Shown: one piece after another, positions 49,310 through 60,841 of the stretch
Layout of the letters: each line of letters begins with the position of its first letter
Numbering within the stretch: position 1 is the first letter of the stretch
Translations under genes and position numbers: made by a program
Origin: Pelodera strongyloides
Taxonomy: Eukaryota > Nematoda > Chromadorea > Rhabditida > Rhabditidae
DNA length: 64,000 nt
Direction: 5' to 3'
NCBI GenBank assembly: GCA_036852015.1
Contig: JAANDG010000423.1
Coordinates: 62,001 to 126,000, forward strand
Notes under the pieces: model-generated
Told to the model about the DNA's origin: nothing
What the model saw: only the letters and a program-made list of their open reading frames with translations
Database searches by the model: none

Positions 49310-52300
49310 ATGTTGGGCCAAAACAGCATTCGCAAAAGGCTGTCACCTGCGGATGGGGAACGACGACAGGTTGCCAAGAAGCGAAAGTGAGTAACTTTAT
49401 TCTTATACTAACGAATCGAAAATCTTTGTGCCGAAAAAGAGACATGTAAAGGATGTAGGCACCTTTCTTAGGATTATTACAACCACCAATACTTTTATCA
49501 AATGCTCTTTTGGGATTGATCCCACCGGATATGTATGAAACAAGAAAAATTTCGACGGCGGATTAGTCAGTAAAAATATTTTCGACGGCAGGTTTGTCAG
49601 TGAAAATATTTGAACAGAGAAGTGAAAAGTGTCTATTACCCTGGTTTTTAGCACGTTCCGCAGACCCCTGTTTGAATTACTTGGGAATTTTTTCCCTCTA
49701 GAAAAAACCGTAGTTTTAGCTTCGTTTGAACACATTTGCGTTGCGTGCCTGCGTTCAGGCTCAGATAGATGAAATGTGGAGCAACATCAACGAACACATC
49801 CTCAGGGTCCTCGTGATGATAGCCATCATAGTGAAAACGTTAAAACAACTATAAAGTGCAATTTCAGCTATTATTTTGATGGGCGCCAGTTTGTGGAAAC
49901 TATTGTGAAGACGGAACCGGTGGACCCAGAATTGCACAGTTGTAATTACGAGTGGTTAGTTTACTATCTGAAGAGGTGCACTTAATTCCCATGTACGGTT
50001 GTTCCATGGTATCCAAAACATGTCGAATTTCAGTTCTCGTGGTCGCGAGCCTGTTCGTGGGGACGTGGAAGATATAGGTAAGTATTATGTTGTTTCTAAC
50101 AGCTTCCTTCTTGTACTTGTGAACCGACCCCGGTCAGGTGAGTAGGGTTGAAAGCTCCATTGTCGACTTTTTTACTTTCGTCTTTAGACACCGTAGAAGC
50201 GGAACCATCTCCTTTGGTGAGGCTGGCCGATAAGGCAATTCACGGCTTCAACATCTCAAACGGAGAGTTGGGCTTTACTGTAAGTTTTTATGTATGTAAC
50301 GTAAATTTTTTGATCGGTGCTCGGTGCTACCATTTTTGGCAAGTATACGCAGGTAATATGCTTTTGCTTAATCTGCTTTGGTGGTTTCTTAGAAGTTACT
50401 AGTCTGCATTCTACTATGAGTTGTAATTGCAAACCTCTAAAACTCTATTGATTTCTTATTTCCGAATCGTAAAACGATGCATTATATGGCCGTTGAATCC
50501 AGCATCCCAGCTCTAACGGTACTTGTTTTGCCCCAGGAATGGATGCGAGAGCAACAACCCCCTCCGTTAAGTCTGTACTCACTCATTAAACACCACCAGC
50601 AACAGCAAGTAGAGGGCGGAAACTATAGTCTTACGTTGAAGGAATCTATTGGAATCACTTATTACGTATGTCACATTGCGTGTTATTAATAGCAGTATTC
50701 CTAATTATATCCTTACTTTTATTGTTTGTTTATGTACCTTATTACTATAGTACAACATCCCACATTGCATATTTGTCGTTCACTCCAGGTTGAAACGAAG
50801 TTCGCCCAAATACAAAAGGACTCCGAACTTCATTCGAAAAGAGATGAAATGGCTCTGCAGGTTAGTTCCATGTGCTTTCGCGTAATGTGCTGATTTTGTT
50901 ATTAATTCAATAATGAGTTACTTTTCTGGTGGATTTTCATACGGATACGTGTGCAGTAAAATCATTTGTGCCACACTACATTGAATTGTTTCCTGGACGA
51001 GGCCGTTCTATCTCGCTACAATTTTCGTAGCGTTGTGTACGAACGTGACGCAATTGACCTCTACACCATCCCTTCGCCTTCATTTTTCGGAGGTAAATTT
51101 AAATGAGCAATTTTTATGGAGATATATTAACCGGCTCTGTAGAATTACCGTCCCATGGAAATCTAGGCGTCCCATGCGAGCCAACCGTCCCACGAGTGGG
51201 CCAACCGTCCCATGAGAGGGACAACCGTCCCAAGGGAATCTACCCGTCCCATGGACATCCCAACCGTCCCATAGACTTCCCGACCGTCCCATGGCGCTTT
51301 CAACTTTCAAGCATCCCATGGCCCTCTCAGCCGTCCCACACTTTTCCTGAGGGGCCACATCCAGACTAGCATACACTTCACGTCCTATCAAATCTCACAT
51401 GTATAACCCCAGCCGAAAAGCCTATGAGCATAAGATGTGTTGGTCACAATGGCTCTTTGCTTGGCTCCTTCAACTCGCATGCAAAAAATACAGTACGCGT
51501 GGCTTCTTTGAAAACGATTGGGGCGGCTGAACTCGCATGGGACGATTAGATTTCCATGAGACGGTAATTGTTCAATAGAGCCTATTAACCTGTGCTAGTA
51601 CTTATCCTATTTGTTTTTCTATATAATTGTATGCCTTCTTTCGCGCCGCGTTCCTCTTGTTGTAGATGTCTTTTTTTCTTTCTAGGGATTTCTTTCCATG
51701 CGCTTTTCGTGGAATACAGGAAGAAGTGTTCTTCTCGTCGCCGTAAATCGAAAGATACAATTCTGTGGAAGGAGTTGCTCCAAATAATGCTTCTGCGGGT
51801 TTGTGTTTCAACTCTTTATTTATTTGGGGGGGAGGGGTATTTGTTTGTTCATCAAGCATATGTTGTAGACAATCCGACATTTTTTTGTGTGTACCGAAGT
51901 AACACTATGAGAAAAGTCATCAGTCTCTCTACACATCTTTTCTAGTTTTTTTTTACTTCGCCGTCACAAAGTGCATAACTGTATCGATAATATATTACAG
52001 ATGCTTCGGGACCCTGAAACATTCAAGGTGTGCACGTACGCCGAAGAAAGAAACAAAGACGGGAATTTGGTGAACCTGGCTCAACATGATGACGACAATG
52101 CCAACATTCATCGTTTGCTAGGTATGCGCCATTTTTTTATAACATACTTTTAGTGCTCCTTTATTTTCGGCTACGTTTGATTCTCAGCTATTTGTTAAAC
52201 ATGCACTCGTTTCGATTTAGTGTTTTTTTATGTTTTAAACGGTAGAACATGTGGCGCTTTCAGAGTACCTGCTGCGTATCTTTCCACATTTTCGTGGGGA

Positions 52301-52779
52301 AAATGCTGGGTACTTCCGGAGTAATATGTTGGAAACGCTGAAGAAGGCAGTTAATGAGGGAAGGCGGAAGACAAATCCAGTGTATAAATTACGGGCCAAC
52401 GCACTGCCTCATTGTGTTCAATTCAGTAGATTGCTGTAAGTTCACTTCTTCATGTATCTTATGAATAATTTAATTTTATATACCATGCAAAAAATGCATT
52501 TTACTGCAGCGTGGGTAAACATTAGCATGTTTATGAGTGTGCCTGCTTTCGTTTCTTCGATTTCACGTAATAGGCGTTTTTGGGATTGTTCCTTTTTAAT
52601 CAGTATTTTTATTCAGGACCCTGGCTGGGCTTCTTGTAGACGAACATGTACCTGACGCAAACGCAGCAGCAGTCTCAAATGACGTTCTCGAAGATGTTGG
52701 AGGATATGAGGAAGGAATCGACACCATTCATGAAGAACTGGCCGGCTATAAGGAAGAAGACGAAGATTACTTTGAATAG
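49310..52779 (+). CDS. Unrecognised nuclear-type protein (NLS, SUMO-like motif), 9 exons
   Basis: Proposed exons: 49310-49386, ~49820-49954 (start uncertain), 50034-50077, 50188-50279, 50537-50665, 50789-50860, 52001-52121, 52246-52435, 52617-52779; about 350 residues. The last seven junctions match in phase with good GT-AG sites. Exon 1 reads MLGQNSIRKRLSPADGERR then QVAKKRK, a bipartite-NLS form. Exon 2 has ETIVKTEPVDPEL, where VKTE fits the SUMO consensus. Later: a Gln-rich LIKHHQQQQVEGG, then SEYLLRIFPHFRGENAGYF followed by SNMLETLKKAVNEG. An acidic tail ends KEEDEDYFE-stop. The IFPHFR...N stretch faintly recalls helix 3 of winged-helix/forkhead folds, but signature residues are missing and I do not assign the family. 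I infer a chromatin or transcription-related role from NLS and acidic tail only. Confidence 0.55.
51129..51345 (+). repeat. Degenerate CCGTCCCATG minisatellite in intron 6
   Basis: CCGTCCCATG-type words (10 nt) recur about nine times at irregular 18-25 bp spacing. ORFs spanning both strands result from repeat periodicity. Lies in the 1.1-kb intron 50861-52000. Confidence 0.75.
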
Positions 52780-53160
52780 TGATTCACTTGTGTGTATTGG
52801 AGATAATCCAGTTTTGTCTTTTGTATTTAGGTATTCTTTATTCGCGTATGTCCCGGCGCATGAATATGAAAGTATTTCTTATTTACGGGTAACCGTTTTG
52901 GGTCAATTCGATCTCATGTAGATTCTCTTTGATCCTTCCCTCGCGCGTGTCCTGAAATGTAATCCAAATAGTACTTCTTTTCTCAGAAAGGTTTAATGTA
53001 TATACTTCACCCAGCTTTACACTTATTCTTATAAGACATCTTTTTTTATCGATTGGTTTTCGCGATTTGCAATCCATTTTGTTCAACTCCTGTGAATTAT
53101 CTTGTTGCTTGTCACCAGAATTGTTGGTATGTTGTTTGTTTACTTGCTTACGTTTGTACC

Positions 53161-53166
53161 AATAAA
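53161..53166 (+). terminator. Candidate poly(A) signal of the NLS-protein gene
   Basis: AATAAA about 380 bp after the stop at 52779, followed by a T-rich stretch. Confidence 0.4.
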
Positions 53167-53317
53167 CATTTTTTACTAAACAATGGTTGTCCCTGTATAC
53201 TCATTGGCTTTTTCCCGATTTGGTTTTGGTTAAAGGTGTATGCGTTCTGCAATCGAGTTTATTTTCTATGCGTATGTGCCCTCCTCATATCCCATACTCT
53301 CTCGCTGATAATCCAAT

Positions 53318-53490
53318 TCACTGAGGAAACTTGGCCGTGGGGGCGGCGCGCCCCCGGCCCCACGTCACGGGGCCGCGCACCCCCCGCGCGCCCCACGCCC
53401 GTGTCTGGCCCATTGGTCTGGGAAAGGCTACACCACCGAAAACCGCGGGGCGGCTGGTGCGCCAGGAGCGCGCCACAGGTGCGCGATAAA
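53318..53490 (+). repeat. CTGAGGAAACT family, copy 2 (very GC-rich)
   Basis: Starts CACTGAGGAAACTTGGCCG, continues GGGGGCGGCGCGCCCCCGG, and ends GGCGGCTGGTGCGCCAGG. An abrupt GC island inside AT-rich DNA. ORFs on both strands here are composition artefacts. Confidence 0.55.
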
Positions 53491-53935
53491 TTAATTGTGG
53501 AAACTGCAAGATACTCAGTGAAGGGGCATTTCACACTACGCAGCGAAATAGAGTTGTGCATTTCAACCTCCAGCAAACTGATGTTTTTCTTATTCATAGA
53601 ATTTTAATTGTAGTACTTCTGTTTAAATTGTTGGCTTTATGTTATTAGTTTGTTGTTACTGGCCCGCTGATTATCTTTAGAATTCCTTTTTACAGGAGAT
53701 TATTAGGAATAGATGTTTATTATTAGTTTAGTTCGTATACAAATTTATAAATTCGATTTCTCGGAATTTTAGCGAACTCTAAATGCTGTCTTATACCGTA
53801 ATCGTTGAACAGAAGTGCATCATACGCGCCCTTTCGCAAAACTAAGCTCAAAATTTAGTCACATTTAAATTTACTTTTAGAACTATTATGTCCTACTTTT
53901 TTGATGATTGTTTTTATACTTGTTTCTTCTGGTAG

Positions 53936-54382
53936 ACCACCGCTTCTCCGTTCTCGTATCGATAAACCACGTGTCGATCTTTTCTTCTATGTCAATGAAA
54001 ATAACTGTAAATCTAATATTTAAAATAAGAGTCGGTTGCATTTACTTTTACACTATATTTGTAGGATACATGTCCAGCAGAAGACCGACGTAATATAGAT
54101 GACGATGAGGCCAGCTGGGTATGTTTATTTATATATTTTTATAGTAAAAGCTGATGAGCTATTGCTGTTTTATATGCCACAATGCCACGCGTATTTTCAA
54201 AATGATGCTACTTTTTTTAAAGTAATACTCAGGCTTCACTTGGTAATGAGTTGATTGAATCACTGTATTTCATGGATGCACAATATCTTTATAATTATAC
54301 ATTTATTTTCATTTTTGTTTAGACAACAACCGATGGTACAGCGCAGATGCAACCCAACAAGATACGCGAGCACGAACAATGA
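53936..54382 (+). CDS. Candidate three-exon C-terminal gene segment
   Basis: Exons 53936-54006, 54078-54118 and 54323-54382 are phase-compatible: PPLLRSRIDKPRVDLFFYV, then NENN-S-EDRRNIDDDEASW, then TTTDGTAQMQPNKIREHEQ-stop. The first would need a phase-2 donor upstream. Exon 8 of the preceding gene (ends 52435, phase 2) could supply it, making this an alternative 3' end of that gene. No independent start is visible. Charged composition supports coding but the exons are short; it may be spurious. Confidence 0.3.
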
Positions 54383-54762
54383 AAAAAGGTAAGAACGTGT
54401 CATTAACTTATCGTAATTTTATTTTCGTGCCGAATTTTCAGTCTGTTTTTGTTACAGTTAATGGCGAGTGCACTGTTTAACAGTTTAACTTAGGACACGT
54501 TATTGCATCCCAGGCGCAATCGTTTCGCTCACGCACCAGTTTGATGTTTGTACGCTTGTAATCTTATTATATAAAGTAAAAGAGTTTAGATGTTTGTCAC
54601 CAAATCCGCAACGAAATCCATACCATACTACGTTTCAATTATTTGGGATAAGCAGTAAAAATTTGGCAAACCAAAATAAACGAAATGTCCATTCCATTAA
54701 TTACTTCAGACGTTCCATATAAGTATTACACCTTTTTTGAAGTATTACCTGTGCAGCATTTA

Positions 54763-55280
54763 AAGCGAACTACCAGCCCCTTTCTCACGAAATGCGCAAA
54801 TGAAGTATTTGGGCGCAGAACCAGATATACTGATGCTTATTTTTGGAATATTGGATTTCATGCAAAAACAGTTGACCACCGTGGGAATCGAACCAGAGAG
54901 CCCTCGCACCAATGGCGAGAACTCTACCACTTGGCCACGCCCTTCCATGGCAGAAATTGTATTTGATGGTACATGGAAGCACGCAGGCACGTAACACCAA
55001 TTTGTTCAAACGAAGGCTACGTCAATGTACAATCCCCGGTTTTTTCTGGAGGGAAAATAAAATTTTCAAAATAATTCATACAGGGGTCTGCCGGTCTGCG
55101 GACGTGCCAAAAACGGGGGTAGTAGACCCCTTTTGACCTTTTCCATACAAAATACAAATTTTAAGTAGCTGTTTTCTAATTTCGACTTAGTTGCTTGTTT
55201 TTTTATGTTATTTTCGTTTTCACACGTTTTTGAACTATTTTTGAACAAAAAACCCCAAACCGGGTAACATTTCGCTTTAA
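54763..55280. mobile_element. MITE-A2: composite element with MITE-A ends and tRNA-like core
   Basis: Left end TAAAGCGAACTACCAGCCCC, right end CAAACCGGGTAACATTTCGC plus TTTAAA. The right interior (TTTTTATGTTATTTTCGTTT, AACAAAAAACCCCAAACC) is repeated in inverse orientation in the 58177-58560 element. It contains a tRNA-like segment at 54874-54947. Confidence 0.65.
54874..54947 (-). repeat. tRNA-like sequence inside the composite element
   Basis: The reverse complement has GGCCAAGTGGTAGAG (good A box), an anticodon-like stem-loop CTCGC-CATTGGT-GCGAG with TTG (Gln-type) in the anticodon position, and a GGTTCGATTCC B box. T-stem and acceptor pairing are imperfect. Most likely a tRNA-derived SINE head or pseudogene. 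Confidence 0.55.
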
Positions 55281-55342
55281 AGACGCCTCAGGCGGCGATT
55301 GCCTTCTGGAATAGTTATAGAGTTATAGTGGTCTCGTTTCAG

Positions 55343-55501
55343 ACTTCCTGGTACCTGACGGAGTCATGGAGAATTTGATGGAAGGAAATGTACGTCAGCG
55401 GACTTTGGACATGTGCGGACGTGCGCTACTCCACAGGTGGAGGAGGGAATGAAGACATATATGGCAACATATCCTACCATGGGACACATCGACTAATGCA
55501 G
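55343..55501 (+). pseudogene. Possible exon interrupted by one in-frame TGA
   Basis: Between an AG at 55341-55342 and the donor at 55502, the frame DFLVPDGVMENLMEGNVRQ continues to LLHRWRRE, then TGA (55450-55452), and then stays open and leaves in phase 1, exactly what the next exon (55800) needs to continue VDWMRIVCSLHDRF. This may be a true exon hit by a stop, a sequencing error, 5' UTR, or chance; another frame of the same DNA is open to 55681. Confidence 0.3.
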
Positions 55502-55807
55502 GTAGGACTAATCCAATATCACGTTTTTCCCACCAAGTCATTTATTGGTGTGGTTGTGTGGATGAAAGAGTATGTTCCCATCTCCCGTGGGGGGGGGGCT
55601 GACAGAAAGGCAGGTATTACGCAAATCCTCGATTCCTTGAGACGGGTACTGAAGTCGGCTTGGGTATTTACCTTAATTTAGAGTAGCATACGAACCTTAA
55701 ATGTTTCGCATGTGATTGAACATTCAAATTACGTTATTGCTACTTTTTTATGTTTTTCTTTAGCAATGTCATATCGAATCATATTTCTTCTTATTTCAGT
55801 TGACTGG

Positions 55808-58800
55808 ATGAGGATCGTGTGCTCTCTGCATGATCGTTTCGGTTTCCCTACTACGAAAGGAAGGGATCTGGCACGGAATGCGTCCAAACACTGTGCTTAT
55901 GGGAAGAACACGGAGGAGAGGACAGCAACCGGGTAGATATCCTAGGAATTAGGGGGTATCCTTGTGCGCTCTTTTATTATAACTGTAGATAACTGTAGAC
56001 CAGCGTAACGCTGCTTATTTTTAACATGTTTTATGTGGTTATGACAGTATTATATGTAGTAGTAGTATAGTAGTACATTAGCATAGTAGTATGGTTATTA
56101 TAGTAAGTGTAGCCCATTCTTTTATTATAATCATAGACCAGAGTAACGCTCCTATTTTTACACGCATTACTTATAACTATAGACTAGCGTAACACTGCTT
56201 ATTTTTTTGTTCAACTGACCATCAACCTATAGACGTGATTATATATTGTACTTTATTTACTGGTATGACTATTGTTGTTTCCTTGTTGTATAATATATAA
56301 CTTACTTGCCATAGGCTTCGTATGGAAGAGGATTTATTCGTAGTGAAGAGGATTTACTCTTATTGAAAGTATTTTGTGCTCGTAGTTAGGTTGTCCATTC
56401 ATGTTTTCTTGCAACTCATAGTAACTTATCATTATTCGCCCATATGTATCGCTTTTATCGCTATCTTTGTTTTGAATGCTTTGAATGAAGTAAAGTTATT
56501 CTCTATATTTGTTGTTGGTTGTTATTGTATTGTAGAATTACCTTTTTATTGTATTATTTAATGTAATAAGCAAAGGGGCGGGGCCTTTCACGCCCATTTT
56601 CCCACGCTCCGCGCGCTCCCGGCGCACTTGCGGCCCACCTTTTGAAGCGGGGCCGCGCGCTCGGGGCCCCGTTTTGGTGGCGCCGCCCTGCCTGGGCCCC
56701 GCACTTTTCAGCGCGCCGCCCCGCGTAATTTAGCGCGCCGCCCCGCACCCAAAGTTTCACGTTGTTAGCGTGCGAGCTCCACGGGGGGAATCCGCCTGAA
56801 AAACGCCGCGCCTCGCTCCCGTTGCCTGAAAAACGCCGCGCTTTCTTTTTGCCGTGAAAAATCCACCCCGGCGTTTTCCATGCATAGGGAGCAGCAGTTT
56901 GTCGAAAGGCGATTTGACGAAACTGTCCTCTCTCTCTCTCTTTTCCAATCCCCACGCATGTGCGATTTGATCGAGTGGTCTAGCAGCGGACTAGTAATCC
57001 GAGTCACTGTGCTTGTCGGCAGATTCGATTCCTGTACAGTGCTTGTGTCTTGCAAAGCTGTATTAATATAAAATACATGCATTGCAAGCCATAAGCACTA
57101 TCTTATTGTTGTGATATTCCGTTTAAACGCCAAGAAAACGCCACCTTGGCGTTAGGCACGGCAAAAATTTGCCATGATAACGTCTAAAAAACACCACCCA
57201 AAAAGCGTTGAGTGCATTTCACCATGGCGTTTTCACGGCGTTTTCGCGGGTTTCTTCTGGCGGATTTGTCCCAGTGCAGGACCGAATCCCAAAATTATGC
57301 TACGCTTTCGCGCACTTTCGCATGCGAAAGTACATCCATGTTATCGCAGTTTCCCATAGTGGAATTTTACATACTGTAAGAAATTTACATACACCTGCGG
57401 CCCTGCGGCGTCTTTTGCATACAGCTAATGTAAAACTGTGTTCAACTTATTCTGGTAAACGAAAACAAGGCGAATTTAATAATAAAAAATAAGAAGTTTT
57501 TGGTTTTCTGTGGTGGGTCTTACCCTGGAGGGACGGGGGTCACTTCAGTTCATCCCTTATTTTATTTTTGATATGTATTGTACACCCCATACAAATCATA
57601 ATCAGTACAACAACTTCCAAAACAAGGATTCCACCGTCGGTAGTTTGCGCATATTGGATACAATTGATTGGATTCTTCGGTGTATTCGACAGCTGGTGCA
57701 CCGTACCCTGCAGGAAGAAAGCGCTATAGGCAAAGAGATTTAGAGAAAGCGTTGAGATAGCAACAAAACAGGCAATTAAAAAACTAGGCAATTAAAAAAC
57801 AAAAACAAAAATTAACACAGTGCAGCTATGGGGACTTTTTTGTTGTTATCCACTCCACTTTTTAGTTTTCGTTTATTTCAATTTTATATGCAATAAGCAC
57901 AAAACGATAAATTTTACTTCAGGTCAGCGATCGTGAAACTAGTTGACGAAGAGGTTTCTGATCACAACGAAAAATATGTTCGTGTCCTTTACGCCGGTGA
58001 AAGCATTCCTTTATGGATGAAACGACGTGATGTGGTAAGCTTTCTCGTTGATTCCTAAATGTATAATAGCATGCTTTTAAGATTCGTGTCACCGTTAGTG
58101 CTAAGCTCTGAAGACGTCGATCATGTTACCAGCTATTTGGCGGCTGAACATATGAAACCTCTGCATCACATTAGGATTTAAAGCGAAATACCAGCCGGTT
58201 TGGGGTTTTTTCACCAAAAATAGTTTGAAAAAAGTTATAAACGAAAATAAACATAAAAACACAAACAAATAAGTGCATCTTGTATAAAAATGTTCTCAAA
58301 CAACCATTTTTTGCGATTTTGTATGGGAAAATTCGCTTCCGGCGATTTGCCGATTTTAATACTAGCACGGCCCGGGAAAAATCGAGGGATGGCCTTTTCA
58401 AATGACCACACACTCCGAAGCATCCAAATGACGAAATGTTTTGAATTTGGCTAGTATAAGTCCAAAAATGCACATTTTGAAAACGGCGGTAAACGCACGG
58501 TTGTTTACTCCTCCTCTTTTCGTATTTTTTTGTTGAGACCGACCGCTAATTCGCTTTAATAGACTAACAAATAGTCCAATTTTCCGTCAATTGTTGATCC
58601 AGTAAGAATAGATGTAGTACGCGTTTGATCTCGAATGGTGTCATACGCAGTGTTTGCCTATAACGCCACAACACGTCGCCTTCATTTTGTATACAACGAT
58701 AACAAGACGAAATTTCACAAATGTGTGATTTTGGCTCCGAATAGTTTATGCACGTCATTATATAAATTCATTTTACAGTTTATTCCTAAAGATGTGACGG

Positions 58801-60710
58801 AACAATATAAAGAAAGCAAAAAACAGCACGGACGGAGGAAAAGAGCGCACATTGAGGGCGAAACGGAACAGGTTTGAATATTGCAACAACGAAAATCATA
58901 ATTCATACAACGGGTGTTTAAATGTCTTTCAGATTCATCCTGGGGGAAGTGAAGCGCACCGGAAACACTTCCCCAATGTGAATCTGAATGATATTAAGCT
59001 TGTATGTATTGTAATAAACACCCTTTATATAAATTATGATCAAATAATAAATATAGGTTTACATCGGTGGGCTGAAACCTCTTTTTTATTTTAGAATATT
59101 GAAGAACTTCCTGTGACGAAACCCGTAAATACCAGGGATGTTGAATTGGAAATCTTGGATGATATTGTAAGTAGTCTTGAACACACACCTTAACTACCCG
59201 ATGAAACATTTAGCTTCTGGTGAAATCACGCCCAATCATTTGGCAAACAGTCTCACGTTGAAACAACTTGTTTTCAGTTGCGGTTGCCGATGACCGGAAC
59301 ACATGGTCCGCCACAAGATCCACGACAAATAAATGAACAATTCATTGCCGATCAGTCCTTCGAACACATGTGGGTGAGTGAAGCCATCTGAATTTTATTC
59401 TAATTTATCAATATAAATATACAACTAGAACAAAGAGTAACAAGTAGTTAACGGACACTGGTCGTAACATTTAGTTAGTTTCAATCTATGGTGGAGCATT
59501 TCAGGATCGGGCACACAATCGAACTGTTGTGCTGGAGGAAGGAGAAGTTCTCTATGAAGAAGAAGCATGCGGTTTCAAAAAAGGACTTACAGTATGTTGT
59601 TATATTTAGATTAATACCATCAAATTAGTCATCTACTACAGTGACTAACACTAGGCCATGCTTTCTAACAAGGTGTCGCCACTAACAATACGTCAGTGGT
59701 AGTTGACAATTTTTAATGCTCTAAGTCTATAAATGTAAAATCAATTTCCAGGCAATCCGAGTCGTTCGTTATATGCGAGTAAATGGAGATGATTATGCAA
59801 ATGTAGAATTTGCGGCATGTCCCCCCCAAAGGCAGGTGATTCTCAAGCGAGTACTGGCAGAATACAGATACGATGTGAGTTGGTCGCTTCTTTATTTTAT
59901 TTTCCATCGTTGCTTGTTGCAAGAATACTAGCCTATCGAAATCTGAAAATTAATTCAGAATTTTGATTGCAAAGTTCCTGCGTTATTCAACCCGACCACT
60001 TTACAAAGTACCGTAGTCATACGTTTTGCTTGCGAAAATAAGGTTCGGTCAACAAATTTATGGCGACCGTTCCTAAGAGACAAAAAAAACTCATAAAACG
60101 TGTGACTACGGTACTCGTCCAGTAGGCTCTCGGCGCGATCCGCGATATTTGGCCTTTTCAATTCATATTCAGCGCCCTTCTTCCACCATCTCCAAAGTTT
60201 TAGAGTGCCGAGAATTTTTAAGCCACTGTCAATGTGTTGTGCATAGATATTTTCAGCTTCTATGATTGCAAGTGCAAGACACCAAGAATGTTTGATACGC
60301 ATGCTCAAGTTAAATAAAAAAGGATTAAGCTTAGAACTTCCCTTTTATTTACACTTGAACTTTTTACTATAGGATGAGCGAATTTTTCTTTGTGTGTTTA
60401 CACAGGCCCCTATTATATTTTGTACAGTTTTGTATTGATTTAATAATGCTGAAATACAGTTTTCATCTATGTCCGTGTATTTAGTACTTTAGTAAGGCAT
60501 CACATCCGAGTAATAAAAAACGCGTTTGTAAAGATATATACACATGTTGAAACTTACCATTATTATTCGGTTGCAATCGTTATTGACCTTTGTCATAAAG
60601 AAAAACAGGCTAGCGTTTCATGGGCTCAGTTTTTAATTTGCATCACCTATCACTTATATCTTATATATCTTGAGTATCTTTCCGCATAATTTTTGTAGGA
60701 CTCCCCTTGA
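55808..60710 (+). CDS. Unrecognised protein with possible Tudor-like segment, 9 exons
   Basis: Exons: 55808-55932 (ATG chosen as first Met of the open exon), 57923-58034, 58779-58871, 58933-59001, 59095-59166, 59278-59373, 59505-59591, 59752-59874 and probably 60699-60710 (DSP-stop). About 265 residues; from exon 2 on every intron is phase 0, unusually regular. Exon 2 reads SAIVKLVDEEVSDHNEKYV then RVLYAGESIPLWMKRRDV, a beta-rich block with the look of a Tudor-type barrel; exon 3 adds the basic KKQHGRRKRAH, a likely NLS. Exon 8 has a second beta-rich stretch (AIRVVRYMRVNGDDYANVEF). I infer a nuclear, possibly chromatin-reading protein; no family assigned. The exon 1-2 link spans a 2-kb intron with a weak donor (GG|GTAGAT) and could be wrong. 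The terminal exon is very short. Confidence 0.55.
56575..56880. other. GC-rich island in the first intron of the Tudor-like gene
   Basis: Abrupt block of GCGCGCC, GGGGCCGCGCGC and CCCCGTTTTGG-type words in AT-rich DNA, with direct repeats CAGCGCGCCGCCCCGC / TAGCGCGCCGCCCCGC and two CCTGAAAAACGCCGCGC. It resembles other GC islands in the window (53,330; 63,390) and could be a repeat or a regulatory island. Confidence 0.5.
56961..57040 (+). repeat. tRNA-like sequence
   Basis: GATCGAGTGGTCTAGCAGCGG (A-box-like), GCGGA-CTAGTAA-TCCG anticodon-like arm with AGT, a long variable region, then AGATTCGATTCC (B box). No matching acceptor stem, so a decayed tRNA or SINE head. Confidence 0.5.
58177..58560. 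mobile_element. MITE-A2 copy in intron 2 of the Tudor-like gene
   Basis: TTTAAAGCGAAATACCAGCC then GGTTTGGGGTTTTTTC; right end GACCGCTAATTCGCTTTAA. The left interior is the inverse of the right interior of 54763-55280 (TTTGGGG...AACGAAAATAAACATAAAAA), so the two are one subfamily with different cores. Confidence 0.7.
60003..60118. repeat. Small foldback in the last intron of the Tudor-like gene
   Basis: AAAGTACCGTAGTCATACGT at the left pairs with ACGTGTGACTACGGTACTCG at the right, with about 70 bp between, giving a short hairpin. Confidence 0.6.
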
Positions 60711-60814
60711 TGAAAATTTATGTACATTTTGTTTGGTTTTTCGAGTTTTTTTTTTCCTTTCAATGTTATTTTGCGTCACAATGAAGAAGTTTACAAAATT
60801 AAAACTTTATAATA

Positions 60815-60820
60815 TTTATT
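60815..60820 (-). terminator. Candidate poly(A) signal of the ALDH gene
   Basis: AATAAA on the minus strand (TTTATT on +), 56 bp past the ALDH stop. With the + strand signal at 60842 it predicts overlapping 3' ends. Confidence 0.5.
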
Positions 60821-60841
60821 AAATTAAAATAGTAAAGCTTA

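Noticed and set aside
52246..52435. Forkhead-domain assignment for the NLS protein
   Set aside because: Only a short IFPHFR...N similarity; the canonical helix-3 and wing residues are absent, so no family name is given.
53053..53607. 184-codon ORF crossing the GC island
   Set aside because: Composition changes abruptly within it and the GC part is a dispersed repeat; upstream part is AT-rich low-quality coding; no splice support.
55450..55452. TGA as selenocysteine codon
   Set aside because: No SECIS-like hairpin could be identified and the exon itself is uncertain.
59955..60308. 117-codon minus-strand ORF in the last intron of the Tudor-like gene
   Set aside because: No start context, splice sites or recognisable domain; overlaps a small foldback.
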